Origin: Pseudidiomarina mangrovi
GTDB lineage: Bacteria; Pseudomonadota; Gammaproteobacteria; Enterobacterales; Alteromonadaceae
Reading direction: 5' to 3'
Assembly: GCF_003999375.1 (NCBI RefSeq)
Contig: NZ_RJLC01000014.1
Location: 142,491-206,490 of the forward strand
Length of the DNA stretch: 64,000 nt
Shown: in pieces, positions 1 to 8,822 of the stretch
How positions within the stretch are numbered: the first letter of the stretch is position 1
How the letters are laid out: every line of letters begins with the position of its first letter
Translations under genes and position numbers: made by a program
The notes under the pieces: model-generated
What the model was told of the DNA's origin: nothing
Databases searched by the model: none
The model's input: only the letters and a program-made list of their open reading frames with translations

Positions 1-1
1 A

Positions 2-523
2 CCAGCTTTTACCGTGATTGACAGTAAAGGCGTCACTCATAGTTTAAGTGACTTTGCCGGCAAAACTGTGGTGTTGGAATGGACCAACCATGACTGCCCG
101 TTCGTGAGAAAGCACTATGAAACCGATAACATGCAAAGCTTGCAGCGCGAAATGACTGGGCAAGGCGTGGTGTGGCTGAGCGTTATATCGTCCGCTCCAG
201 GCACCCAAGGCTTTGTCTCGTCAGCGCAAGCCGACCAACTAACCGCCGATCGCAACGCCGCACCCACCGCAGTGTTATTGGATAGTGATGGGGTAATGGG
301 GCGCGCCTATGACGCCCGTGTGACCCCGCACATGTACGTGATCGATAGCAACGGCGTGCTGCGCTATGCCGGTGGTATTGATAGCTTGCCGACAGCAAAG
401 CATGAAGACGTTGCTAAAGCCGACCCGTACTTTGCCACTGCGGCACGCGCAGTATTGGCTGGTGAAACCGTTGAGCGCAGCATCAGCCGCCCTTATGGCT
501 GCACGGTGAAATACGCTGACTAA
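2..523 (+). CDS. Redoxin/thioredoxin-fold protein, 5' end outside window
   Basis: The reading frame is open to the left edge and residues before the first GTG (position 14) already fit the family, so the true start lies upstream of the window. The remaining about 173 residues look like the AhpC/TSA-redoxin fold: a strand ending in VVLEW, then NHDCPFVRKHY, where the single cysteine sits at the usual peroxidatic or thioredoxin position, and a later VTPHMYVID segment containing the cis-proline-type loop. There is no CXXC pair, so a peroxiredoxin-like or non-classical thiol role is more likely than disulfide exchange. The stop is followed immediately, with overlap, by a PLP enzyme gene. The specific substrate is unknown. 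Confidence 0.8.
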   Translation, partial: PAFTVIDSKGVTHSLSDFAGKTVVLEWTNHDCPFVRKHYETDNMQSLQREMTGQGVVWLSVISSAPGTQGFVSSAQADQLTADRNAAPTAVLLDSDGVMGRAYDARVTPHMYVIDSNGVLRYAGGIDSLPTAKHEDVAKADPYFATAARAVLAGETVERSISRPYGCTVKYAD

Positions 524-1604
524 CTTCACGACCCTGCTGGCGACCGTCGCCGCGCCCACCGTGTTGGTGGATAAGCGCAAAGCGGTGGCTAATATTAGCA
601 CCATGCAAGCAACCGCAGCGGCTGCTCAGGTAGCCCTGCGCCCGCATTTTAAAACCCATCAATCGGTGCCTATTGGGGAATGGTTTGGGCCAGCCCCCAG
701 CACCGCTATCGCGGTGTCATCGGTCGCCATGGCTACGCGGTTCGCCACCGCCGGCTGGCGCGATATACTGCTTGCGATTCCGCTCAACCCGGGCGCGCTC
801 AGCCACTATCAACAACTCGCCCAGCAGCTACGATTGGGTCTCACCATAGAGCATGAAGACGCGCTAGACACTGTGGCCGCTGTGCAAGCACCGGTAGACA
901 TTTATGTTGAACTAGATGCCGGCTATGGGCGCACTGGCCTAGCGATAACCCAAGTAGCACGCATTGATGCCCTGCTGCACCGCGCTCAGGCGCTCAGCAA
1001 TGTTCGTCAGTTGGGGCTACTGCTGCATGCCGGCAACAGTTATAGCAGCCGTGGCGACGACGCTATTGCCGCCGTGCATCAGCACAGCCTCAGTGCCCTT
1101 GCGCAGCTGCTGGATCAACTCAGCTTTCCGCGCCAGCAATTACGCATTAGTGTGGGTGATACCCCTACCTGCAGCCGTATGCGCGAATTCCCCGGAGCCG
1201 ATGAAATTCGCCCTGGTAACTACGTGTTCTATGATTTGATGCAACAGCAAATTGGCGCCTGCAACTGGTCGCAGGTAGCCTTGGCACTAGCCTGCCCAGT
1301 GATAGCCCGTTACCCAGAACGCGGTGAAGTGGTGGTGCATGGCGGTGCGGTGCATTTTAGTAAGGATTTTGTGCTGATCAACGGCCAGCCGGTTTATGGT
1401 CAAGTGATGCAAACCAGCCCCGATGGTTGGGGTGAACCGCTGCCACAAGCACAGCTAATTGGCTTATCACAAGAACACGGCAAAATACGTATGCCGGCTG
1501 AACAGATTGCGCAATTGCGTTTAGGTGAGGTGTTGGTGATTGTGCCAGCGCATTCCTGCTTGGTCATGGACGCCAGCCAAGGACAGTGCCAGATCATCAA
1601 CTGA
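516..1604 (+). CDS. D-threonine aldolase / D-serine dehydratase-like PLP enzyme (alanine racemase fold), probable CTG start
   Basis: The protein resembles the DSD1/D-threonine aldolase family: an alanine-racemase-like TIM barrel that uses pyridoxal phosphate, followed by a small C-terminal beta domain that binds a divalent metal. The motif RPHFKTHQS carries the PLP lysine, and the C-terminal region has HGGAVHFSKD and VPAHSCL, in which the metal-binding His and Cys are visible. The usual first strand (LATxxxPTVLVD) lies upstream of the first GTG at 561. Extending the frame reaches only CTG at 516, preceded by GGTGA with a 6-nt gap, and the frame is blocked by a stop at 507. The gene therefore probably starts at CTG 516, overlapping the redoxin gene by 8 nt. 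The alternative is a shorter protein from GTG 561 lacking that strand. Confidence 0.8.
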   Translation: MTNFTTLLATVAAPTVLVDKRKAVANISTMQATAAAAQVALRPHFKTHQSVPIGEWFGPAPSTAIAVSSVAMATRFATAGWRDILLAIPLNPGALSHYQQLAQQLRLGLTIEHEDALDTVAAVQAPVDIYVELDAGYGRTGLAITQVARIDALLHRAQALSNVRQLGLLLHAGNSYSSRGDDAIAAVHQHSLSALAQLLDQLSFPRQQLRISVGDTPTCSRMREFPGADEIRPGNYVFYDLMQQQIGACNWSQVALALACPVIARYPERGEVVVHGGAVHFSKDFVLINGQPVYGQVMQTSPDGWGEPLPQAQLIGLSQEHGKIRMPAEQIAQLRLGEVLVIVPAHSCLVMDASQGQCQIIN

Positions 1605-1612
1605 TCTGGCAC
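1586..1612. terminator. Hairpin overlapping the stop codon of the PLP enzyme gene
   Basis: A perfect 11-bp stem (GTGCCAGATCA and its complement) with a 5-nt loop spans the TGA stop at 1602-1604. It lies between two convergent genes. The T-run is weak on either side, so it may act as a bidirectional terminator or as 3'-end protection. Confidence 0.5.
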
Positions 1613-1624
1613 CGTATTTCTGAA

Positions 1625-3172
1625 TTACTCTGCCGTTGCTGAGTATAATTTGACCCACTCAGTTAACAAGCGTACGCCATAACCATTGGCACCCGCTGGC
1701 GCTAAGCCACTGGCGCTCTCACTAAAGGCGCTACCGGCCATATCAATGTGTACCCACGGGGTGTCTTTGGCGAAGTGTTGCAAGAACAACGCACCCGCTT
1801 GCGCTCCCGGTGAACCGGTATTTTTGATATCGGCTAAATGGCTACGAATTGGGTTGTTATATGGCCCTAATGGTAATTGCCAAACAATTTCACCCGTCGC
1901 TTTGCCCGCCGCGGTGATGGTTGCAAGAATATCGTCATGTGCAGTAAACACCGCCGAATATTCACTGCCCAACGCGCCTACTTTTGAACCCGTTAAGGTG
2001 GCGATATCAGCAATGGCACGCGGCTTGAATTTGTCCCGTGCGTACCAAATGCCATCGGCCAAGATCAATCGGCCTTCAGCATCAGTGCTGGCCACTTCAA
2101 TGGTGGTGCCATCACCCGCTTTAAGCACATCACCAGGCAAAATCGCTTCGCCAGAAATCAGGTTGTGTGACAATGGCACCACACCCACCACATTCACCTC
2201 GGCCTGCTGACGCGCTAAAGCTAATACCGCACCAACTACCGCTGCACCGCCAGCTTTATCAGTTTGCATGCGTAAAATAGAACCGCCTGAGGTTTTCAGG
2301 TTATAGCCACCGGTATCAAAGGTATTGCCCTTGCCAACCAAAGCAATGGGTTGGTCGTTGCTGCCCTCATAATGCATCACCAACAAATGCGCTTTATGCT
2401 GGCTGCCTTGGCTCACCCCATACAAAGAGCCCATACCCGCAGCTTTCACTTGCTCAGGGTTCAACACCGTGACTTTCACTCCAGCAGCTTTACCTGCCGC
2501 CGCAGCCATGTCAGCAATGGCTTTTGGATAGCCATCACCACCCGGCAAGTTAGTAATGTCGCGGGCTACAAATACACCCTCAGCAATGGCTGTGGTTTGC
2601 TGGTAGGCCGAAGTTGCCGCATCTGGGTCGGCAACCTGCCAATAGATGCTCTGACTTGGCCGCGCTTCTGGTGTGCTCTTGTACCGATCAAAGCGGTAAT
2701 TACGTAGATCCATGCCGTGCGCAATGGCTGCCGCTAAAGTACTGCTGGTCGCCACATCAGCTACTAAACGCGCCTCAATTTGAACGCGCTCAATACCCTT
2801 GCTGCCAGCCATCTTGGCAGCCAAGGTAGCACCCAATAGTTCGGCATCGGCACGGCTCATAGCGCCGCCTTCACCCACACCGACCAACCATACGCGGCTA
2901 TTAGCCAGGTTAACGGGCGCCAGCACTTCAACTACTTGCTTGGCTTTACCGGTGAACTCAGCAACCGACGCAGCACCTTTGATGTGGTTTTGGGCATTGC
3001 TCGGCCAACGCGCAACTACCGGCTCGACGCCCTCAGGAACCAACACAATTAAGGTATCTGAATTACGCTGGTGCACATCACCAAACACATGTTTGGTATT
3101 CAAATAATTAGCACTTACTGGCGCCACTAAGGCCAATGCCAGTAGCGCACTAATTGCACGAATGAACTTCAT
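1625..3172 (-). CDS. Exported leucyl aminopeptidase family protein (peptidase M17)
   Basis: An M17 zinc aminopeptidase that removes N-terminal residues from peptides. The C-terminal catalytic domain keeps the metal-binding set: GKG lysine, NTFDTGG aspartate, MQTDKAGG aspartate, and the signature STDAEGRL with Asp and Glu. The N-terminus (MKFIRAISALLALALVAPVSA) is a clear Sec signal peptide, whereas classical PepA is cytosolic, so this member should act in the periplasm or outside. Length (515 aa) fits PepA plus a leader. It is monocistronic and convergent with the PLP enzyme. It is one of several exported peptidases in this window. Confidence 0.92.
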   Translation of the reverse strand: MKFIRAISALLALALVAPVSANYLNTKHVFGDVHQRNSDTLIVLVPEGVEPVVARWPSNAQNHIKGAASVAEFTGKAKQVVEVLAPVNLANSRVWLVGVGEGGAMSRADAELLGATLAAKMAGSKGIERVQIEARLVADVATSSTLAAAIAHGMDLRNYRFDRYKSTPEARPSQSIYWQVADPDAATSAYQQTTAIAEGVFVARDITNLPGGDGYPKAIADMAAAAGKAAGVKVTVLNPEQVKAAGMGSLYGVSQGSQHKAHLLVMHYEGSNDQPIALVGKGNTFDTGGYNLKTSGGSILRMQTDKAGGAAVVGAVLALARQQAEVNVVGVVPLSHNLISGEAILPGDVLKAGDGTTIEVASTDAEGRLILADGIWYARDKFKPRAIADIATLTGSKVGALGSEYSAVFTAHDDILATITAAGKATGEIVWQLPLGPYNNPIRSHLADIKNTGSPGAQAGALFLQHFAKDTPWVHIDMAGSAFSESASGLAPAGANGYGVRLLTEWVKLYSATAE

Positions 3173-3358
3173 ACGGAGCTTCCTCTAGTGATATTTTGTC
3201 GCCAAGATTGCGTAATTTGGTCGCTAAAGACAAGCAAATTCGTATGCACACGCGATTAATTGCGTACTCGGTGCGATAGTTATCCGACGCCCTAACATTG
3301 CAACCACACGCCGTGATCGGTATGTTGAAGCACCAACCTCTGGGTGAAGGAAAAACTC

Positions 3359-4912
3359 ATGCGTAAGTTAGTTGTGGTGCTACTCGTCGTGGCGCTGGCG
3401 GTAGGGATTTTTTATCCGCGCCAGCCAACATCATTTTCGGTACATAGCGTGCGTGACAACGCCCAGCGTGCGCTGCACGATTTTACTATTCCCGGCCTTG
3501 CGGTGGTGGTAGTGAAAGATGGCAAGGTGTTAGTAGCTGAGGGCTTCGGTATTCGGAATGTCCAAACCGGCGATCCAGTCAACGCCGATACCCTGTTTGG
3601 CGTAGCCTCCCACACCAAAGCTTTTACTGCTGCGGCCATAGCGCAGCTGGTTGAGCAAGGTAAGCTAAATTGGGATGACCGCGTGGTACAACACATTCCC
3701 GAGTTTGCCCTGAGTGATCGCACCATCAGCGACCGTATCACCGTGCGCGATCTGCTTAGCCACCGTACCGGTCTGGGCTTAGGCGCTGGTGATTTGATGA
3801 TTTGGCCGGCCACCGATAAGACCACGGCTGATCTTTTGACCGGGCTTGCCCATGTACCTATGGCCCGCGATCTGCGCCAGGGTTTTGCCTACAACAACCT
3901 GATGTTTGTGGTAGCTGGCGAAGTGATCAGCCGAGTGAGTGGCATGCCCTACGCTGACTATGTGCAGCAGCATTTACTGCAACCGGCGGGCATGCAACGC
4001 TCGGTGATTGGCTTTTCAAAAATACCCAGCGGCGAGCAAAACTTTGCCATTGGCCACGCCGAAATTCGCGCTGAACAAGGCGATGAACTGAGGCCTTTTG
4101 CCCTCGATTATCTAGAAGACTTTGCCGCGGCCGGCGCGCTTGCCAGCAGCGCCAACGACTTCAGCCAGTGGCTGCTGACCCAACTCAACGAAGGTGAGAG
4201 CCCAACCGGCAACGCACTTTTTACCCCAGAATCGCAACGAACTATGTGGCAACTCACTACACCGCTGTCCGTTGGCCCCAGCATGGCCGCAGATGGCACT
4301 TACTTTCGTGGTGTGGGCCTAGGCTGGTTCGTGAAAGACTTCCATGGTGTGCGGCACATCTCTCACAGTGGCGGTATTCTCGGTATGCTATCGCTGACGA
4401 CCATCATTCCCGAGCATGACTTTGCCATTACCGTGATGAGCAACCAACAGGCATTTGATGCGTTAACCGCCATCACCAACGAGGCCTTAGAACAGTTGCT
4501 GGACTTGCCGGACTACGATCATTTCGCCAGCGCCAAAGCCAGCTACCAAGACATGATGGCAGAGAAAGGGGAATTTGTACTTGCTCCGGGCGATGGCAGC
4601 GCAGCGAGCTTAGACATTGCTGACTATAGCGGTTTGTTCAGCGACAACTGGTATGGCGACATCATTATTGCCCAGCATGGCGACGACCAATTGACCATTC
4701 GCTTTGCTCATTCGCCGTTGCTACTCGGCACGCTCGAGCACTATCAAGGCGACACCTTTGTTGCACGCTGGAACGAGCGTCTGTTAGAAGCCGACGCCTT
4801 CGTCCATTTTGAGCTGCAAGACGGCGAAGTACGCGGCGCCCGCATGGAAGCAGTAGCCCCCTTTACCGACTTCAGCTTTGACTTTCACAATCTTAAGCTG
4901 ATTAAGCGCTAG
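3359..4912 (+). CDS. Serine hydrolase, beta-lactamase/PBP (class C) family
   Basis: A serine hydrolase of the AmpC/EstB/PBP4-like fold. The SxxK motif is SHTK (after GVA), the YxN motif is YNN, and the third motif is HSGG in the position of KTG, all in the right order. An N-terminal hydrophobic stretch (LVVVLLVVALAVGIFY) should export or anchor it. The C-terminal about 130 residues look like the extra beta domain common in D-aminopeptidase or esterase members. The start is ATG 3359 with GAAGGA 7 nt upstream, instead of the GTG at 3344. Beta-lactamase activity is not implied. Peptidase or esterase is more likely. Confidence 0.88.
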   Translation: MRKLVVVLLVVALAVGIFYPRQPTSFSVHSVRDNAQRALHDFTIPGLAVVVVKDGKVLVAEGFGIRNVQTGDPVNADTLFGVASHTKAFTAAAIAQLVEQGKLNWDDRVVQHIPEFALSDRTISDRITVRDLLSHRTGLGLGAGDLMIWPATDKTTADLLTGLAHVPMARDLRQGFAYNNLMFVVAGEVISRVSGMPYADYVQQHLLQPAGMQRSVIGFSKIPSGEQNFAIGHAEIRAEQGDELRPFALDYLEDFAAAGALASSANDFSQWLLTQLNEGESPTGNALFTPESQRTMWQLTTPLSVGPSMAADGTYFRGVGLGWFVKDFHGVRHISHSGGILGMLSLTTIIPEHDFAITVMSNQQAFDALTAITNEALEQLLDLPDYDHFASAKASYQDMMAEKGEFVLAPGDGSAASLDIADYSGLFSDNWYGDIIIAQHGDDQLTIRFAHSPLLLGTLEHYQGDTFVARWNERLLEADAFVHFELQDGEVRGARMEAVAPFTDFSFDFHNLKLIKR

Positions 4913-4998
4913 TAGCCGCTGCAGCGAACGAATTAGTGGTGGCGAAACTCCATTGTGTTGTATGCTGATGCTCATATCAACATGATGGAGTTTCGTGT

Positions 4999-6138
4999 TT
5001 GCATTTACCCACACTAATTGGCGTCACCTTACTGATTAACCTGTTGCTAGGTGCTTTCATGCTGGTGGTGTTTCAGCTGCGCCGGCAAGTGTGTTTTCGC
5101 TACTGGGCGTTTTCATGTTGGGTGTTTGTGCTCGCTGGGATCTTTGTGGCGGCACGAAACTTTATCGACCAGCCATGGTTAACCTACTGGCTGGCCGATT
5201 TATTGCTGATTAGTGCGCCGCTATTGGCGCTGCTTGGCATCCTGCAATTTTTCCAAAAACCGCTGTTGCACGCTGCCCGCATCAGCGTTGCCGTGCTGCT
5301 TAGCAGCGCCGTCATGTTAGCACTGGTTATTGACGAACTGCGTTACCTAACCAGCTTTGCCTCGCTGGTGATTGCCGGTTGCTTTATTAGCGGCGCATGG
5401 CTGGTGCGCTATCAACCGAGTCGCTCTAACTTATCGTTGCACTTACTATTTTGGGTGTACGTGGCGCATGCGCTGGTGATGGTTGGCCAAGCTGTGTTCA
5501 TGTTGGTTGGTATTACCGAATGGTTCCACGCGGCGGTAGTTAGCCACATTATTTTGACCACCGCCACGGCGTTGTTATTCCCATTGTTGACCTTTGTTCA
5601 GCGTGAAGACAGCCTGGCCCGACTGGCCCATTTAGACGACCTCACTCAGCTCTCCAACCGGCGTGCATTTTTTACTGAAGCACCGCTTTTACTGGAGTTG
5701 GCCTACGCCAATCAGGACAATGTGAGCCTGATGATGATCGATCTGGACCATTTCAAAGCCATTAATGATCAGCATGGCCACGCCGTTGGCGACCGCTGCT
5801 TACGCTGGGTGGCACGGCGCTTAAAGGCGGAATTGCGTGAACACGATCTGATTGGGCGTATTGGCGGCGAAGAATTTGCGGTGTTACTCGGCAAAGCCGA
5901 CCATGCCCGCGCGCAAGCCATTGGTGAACGCCTCTGTCAGCGCATTCACGCTAGCCCCTATCGCCACGGCGACACCATGATTGCCCTTAGCATCAGTATT
6001 GGCGGCGTTTGGGCCGGCACCACTGCGCGGTCGCTGCAAGCGCTGCTAGCCGATGCCGACCAAGCTCTATATAGCGCCAAACAAGCTGGCCGTAATCAAT
6101 TAGTGATGGTAACTGCGGCCGAACACAGCGAAAACTAG
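4999..6138 (+). CDS. Membrane-bound diguanylate cyclase (GGDEF)
   Basis: The N-terminal about 200 residues hold roughly six to seven hydrophobic membrane segments with no recognisable sensor family. The C-terminal 165 residues form a GGDEF domain: DxLTQLSNRRAF start, MIDLDHFKAINDQHGHAVGD metal and guanine-binding region, and active-site GGEEF. An RxxD inhibitory site (REHD) lies exactly five residues before it, so product inhibition by c-di-GMP is expected. The only usable start after the in-frame stop is TTG 4999, with GGAG 8 nt upstream. Catalytic residues are all present, so it should be an active c-di-GMP synthase. Confidence 0.9.
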   Translation: MHLPTLIGVTLLINLLLGAFMLVVFQLRRQVCFRYWAFSCWVFVLAGIFVAARNFIDQPWLTYWLADLLLISAPLLALLGILQFFQKPLLHAARISVAVLLSSAVMLALVIDELRYLTSFASLVIAGCFISGAWLVRYQPSRSNLSLHLLFWVYVAHALVMVGQAVFMLVGITEWFHAAVVSHIILTTATALLFPLLTFVQREDSLARLAHLDDLTQLSNRRAFFTEAPLLLELAYANQDNVSLMMIDLDHFKAINDQHGHAVGDRCLRWVARRLKAELREHDLIGRIGGEEFAVLLGKADHARAQAIGERLCQRIHASPYRHGDTMIALSISIGGVWAGTTARSLQALLADADQALYSAKQAGRNQLVMVTAAEHSEN

Positions 6139-6241
6139 CTGCGCACCAGCGCCAATTGCGAGCTAGACGGTAGACAGCAGCGCGACACGACACTATAATG
6201 CCGCTCTCGCTTAATCAACAGGTTAAGCGGCTCCTTTCTAA

Positions 6242-6319
<78 letters not shown>

Positions 6320-6367
6320 ACATAGTAAGTCATTTCAAGATAGTAACCACTAACACTTGTTTTATTG

Positions 6368-6730
6368 TTTATTCCTGTCGTCTTTTTCCTTTTGCTTCCG
6401 GCGTTTTGGCTCTATCACGACGCAACTATTGCCACAGATTCCTGGCGTTGGAAACCATCGATGTTGAAGCACTTTGCCATTGTACCGGTGGTGTTGTGTC
6501 TGAGCATTGCGCTCGCACTACTTCCTAGCAGCGACTTTCAGCAGATGTTTTTCTCTTCAGAGCCGGTCGAAACACCATGGCTTATCACGTTAGCTATGGC
6601 GTTTGCTTTCTTCTTAGTGGTCTGGTTCATACTCAGTTGCGGCTACGTGTTCAGTATTTTTAGTCGGACACTGGCTTACCACAAAAACATCCGGCTTATC
6701 TACGCCGTGGCCAGCAAGAAAATCAAGTGA
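6368..6730 (+). pseudogene. Truncated duplicate of the AraC-type regulator gene (membrane part only)
   Basis: Bases 6368-6707 match 7748-8087 inside the AraC-type gene with 11 mismatches in 340 positions (about 97 percent identity, counted by eye). The copy has no start region and no DNA-binding domain. After the match ends it continues for seven codons to a stop at 6730. The frame is open throughout and a TTG at 6365 could in theory start it, but there is no ribosome binding site. It is best read as a non-functional fragment left by recombination next to the island's left end. The 49 nt between the tRNA and the fragment hold nothing recognisable. Confidence 0.85.
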
Positions 6731-6737
6731 CGCATGT

Positions 6738-7421
6738 TTAACTATCCTTGTGGCGACACATCACCGTTCCGACCCACACGAACCAAACGATTTGAGTTAA
6801 TCCAAAGGCTTCTTTCATAAAAGGCAAACTTGGAAAAACCGTAAGGACGCCAAATGCGCCGACGAATAAGCCTACAATACATAGCAACCTTGAAAATATA
6901 GGCGAACGCAGCCCAGCAATACTTAAAAGAAGCACCCACATACCGCCGACCACTTCAATTCCACCGCCAAGCGCATTCACAATCATGGTGTAGCTATAAA
7001 ATAGGACTGCCGCCGCCTGTGGGTCTTTTGCGTACATTGTGATCATGGTGTTCATACCCACCAAGGCAATCATTCCTGCGCACATCATGAGCACGACCCA
7101 GATGAAGCCAAATAGACTGGAGCTGTTGAGTAAATGCCGACTTACGCCCGACAACCTGTTATGGATAGCTTGCACCGCAACGAGTAATAAAAATCCAAAA
7201 ATGAAGTAGCCCAACAGGTAAGCAATACCAATGAGATCCTGCTCGGTCATTACATAAATAATTCTCTCGTTGATATCCGGGCCTTGGGGAATCGCAAGCA
7301 ATGCGCCAAAGATAATAAACATACCGAGATAGCACACTGGCATTAAAAAGAATGCGAGCGCCCCAAAGCGAGATAGTTTCGAATCACTTACCTGACTGTG
7401 ACGCATCGTTTCAATCGACAT
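6738..7421 (-). CDS. Multi-pass membrane protein, DUF4386-like
   Basis: A 227-residue protein with about six hydrophobic segments (around residues 15-40, 65-90, 100-125, 140-170, 175-200 and 205-220) and short loops. The size, topology and sequence style resemble the DUF4386 membrane family, whose function is unknown. The start was set at ATG 7421 because GAGG lies 6 nt upstream. The ATG at 7433 has no such site. It is transcribed away from the AraC-type regulator, with a conserved dyad (7492-7515) between them, so it is probably a target of that regulator. Confidence 0.65.
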   Translation of the reverse strand: MSIETMRHSQVSDSKLSRFGALAFFLMPVCYLGMFIIFGALLAIPQGPDINERIIYVMTEQDLIGIAYLLGYFIFGFLLLVAVQAIHNRLSGVSRHLLNSSSLFGFIWVVLMMCAGMIALVGMNTMITMYAKDPQAAAVLFYSYTMIVNALGGGIEVVGGMWVLLLSIAGLRSPIFSRLLCIVGLFVGAFGVLTVFPSLPFMKEAFGLTQIVWFVWVGTVMCRHKDS

Positions 7422-7491
7422 ACTGAACCTCATATTCGTTACTAAAAATCAACGTTCATGAGACGATAATACGAGATGGTTGCAGCCCGTT

Positions 7492-7515
7492 CGTCCTTCC
7501 CACGTAGGAAAGACA
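7492..7515. promoter_or_regulatory. Dyad operator candidate, copy 1
   Basis: Half-sites GTCCTTCC (7493-7500) and GGAAAGAC (7507-7514) flank a 6-bp spacer. The same 24-bp element occurs in inverted orientation at 8706-8729 with only two differences. It sits in the divergent region between the DUF4386-like gene and the AraC-type gene, about 55 bp before the regulator's ATG. Autoregulatory binding by the regulator is the simplest reading. Confidence 0.65.
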
Positions 7516-7570
7516 GTTTGGGCAAGCTCTGTGCTATGCTGATTTTTTTCAGGTAGGTGTACCGACATTT

Positions 7571-8698
7571 ATGTTAGCTATCTTTTTTTCTTCGATAGCC
7601 ATGGCTGTGGCAGGCTTTGCTATTTTTCATATTCCTAAGCGCCGATCGAGGGGACCTCTGCTCCTGCTTCTCAGTTGTCTTTTTTATTTATCCTCGGGTG
7701 CTGTGGTGTTTGAGTTAGCGCCAAATCTTGTACACCTTTACGTGAGTTTTATTCCTGTCGTCTTTTTCCTTTTGCTTCCGGCGTTTTGGCTCTATCACGA
7801 CGCAACTATCGCCACAGATTCCTGGCGTTGGAAACCATCGATGTTGAAGCACTTTGCCATTGTACCGGTGGTGTTGTGTCTGAGTATTGCGCTCGCACTA
7901 CTTCCTAGCAGCGACTTTCAGCAGATGTTTTTCTCGTCAGAGCCGGTCGAAACACCATGGCTCATCACTTTAGCTATGGCGTTTGCTTTCTTTCTAATGC
8001 TCTGGTTCATACTCAGTTGCGGCTACGTGTTCAGTATTTTTCGTCGGACGCTGGCTTACCACAAAAACATCCGGCTTATCTACGCCGACGAGTCAGGACG
8101 CAAACTCAACTGGGTCATTATCACCGCGGCTCTGATGTTCCTGACCTGGATGTACGCTTTGATTGTGCTCACCGTAGAGAATCGACTTGCTCACTTCGGT
8201 TTCTCAGAAACCGGAGTGTTAATTCTGTTGTCGCTTATCGTGTGGTTAGTCGCTCACAACGGTATCAAACAGCACCCTGGGTTCAGTGAGACACAGGAAA
8301 CGAATACTGAAATAGCGCAAGTGATAAAAACACAAGCCTATGAACGCTCGGCACTGCGCAAAACCGATTTGCTGCGAATTGCAGCAAAGATAGAAACCGC
8401 AGTAACGCAAGACAAGGTTCATCTGGAATCAGACTTAAGTCTGGTCAAACTGGCGAAACATGTCGCTGAACCACCCCAGTATATTTCCCAAACATTGTCG
8501 CAACACCTCGGTACCACCTTCTTTGACTTTATAAACAAAGCCAGAATCGACAACGCGTGCCAGTTGCTAACAACGTCAGATCACTCCGTGCTGGACATTG
8601 CCTACGCGACAGGTTTCAACTCCCGCTCGGCTTTTTATAAAGCGTTTAAAAACTACCTGAATCAGACCCCAAGCAAATACCGAGCGAATTGCCCCTAA
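7571..8698 (+). CDS. Membrane-anchored AraC-family transcriptional regulator
   Basis: Residues 1 to about 235 contain roughly seven hydrophobic helices, and residues about 270-372 form a C-terminal AraC/XylS-type double helix-turn-helix (LVKLAKHVAEPPQYISQTL and VLDIAYATGFNSRSAFYKAF, then the typical TPSKYR end). It should therefore sense something in or across the inner membrane and bind DNA from the membrane. It is flanked by two copies of a 24-bp dyad, one upstream and one between it and the MBL gene. Part of its membrane domain is duplicated at 6368-6707. The inducer is unknown. Confidence 0.88.
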   Translation: MLAIFFSSIAMAVAGFAIFHIPKRRSRGPLLLLLSCLFYLSSGAVVFELAPNLVHLYVSFIPVVFFLLLPAFWLYHDATIATDSWRWKPSMLKHFAIVPVVLCLSIALALLPSSDFQQMFFSSEPVETPWLITLAMAFAFFLMLWFILSCGYVFSIFRRTLAYHKNIRLIYADESGRKLNWVIITAALMFLTWMYALIVLTVENRLAHFGFSETGVLILLSLIVWLVAHNGIKQHPGFSETQETNTEIAQVIKTQAYERSALRKTDLLRIAAKIETAVTQDKVHLESDLSLVKLAKHVAEPPQYISQTLSQHLGTTFFDFINKARIDNACQLLTTSDHSVLDIAYATGFNSRSAFYKAFKNYLNQTPSKYRANCP

Positions 8699-8705
8699 TG
8701 CACGC

Positions 8706-8729
8706 TGTCCTTCCTAGGTGGGAAGGACG
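8706..8729. promoter_or_regulatory. Dyad operator candidate, copy 2
   Basis: A perfect inverted repeat, GTCCTTCC (8707-8714) and GGAAGGAC (8721-8728), with a 6-bp spacer. Its reverse complement matches copy 1 at 7492-7515. It lies about 95 bp before the MBL-like gene, which suggests that the same regulator controls the MBL-GST pair. Confidence 0.65.
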
Positions 8730-8822
8730 AAACGCCTGTTTGCACCCCGTACTATCGCTTCACAAAAAACTGACATTTGCTATGCCACACTCACCGGCTC
8801 GCGAAACCGATAAGAAAGAATC

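Noticed and set aside
6365-6730. Stand-alone 121-residue membrane protein gene
   Set aside because: It would start at a TTG without ribosome site, and the coding part is a near-identical internal piece of the neighbouring AraC-type gene.
7434-7570. Remnant of an integrase near the island's left end
   Set aside because: The region is short and holds only the operator dyad and promoter of the AraC-type gene. No recombinase motif is found in any frame.
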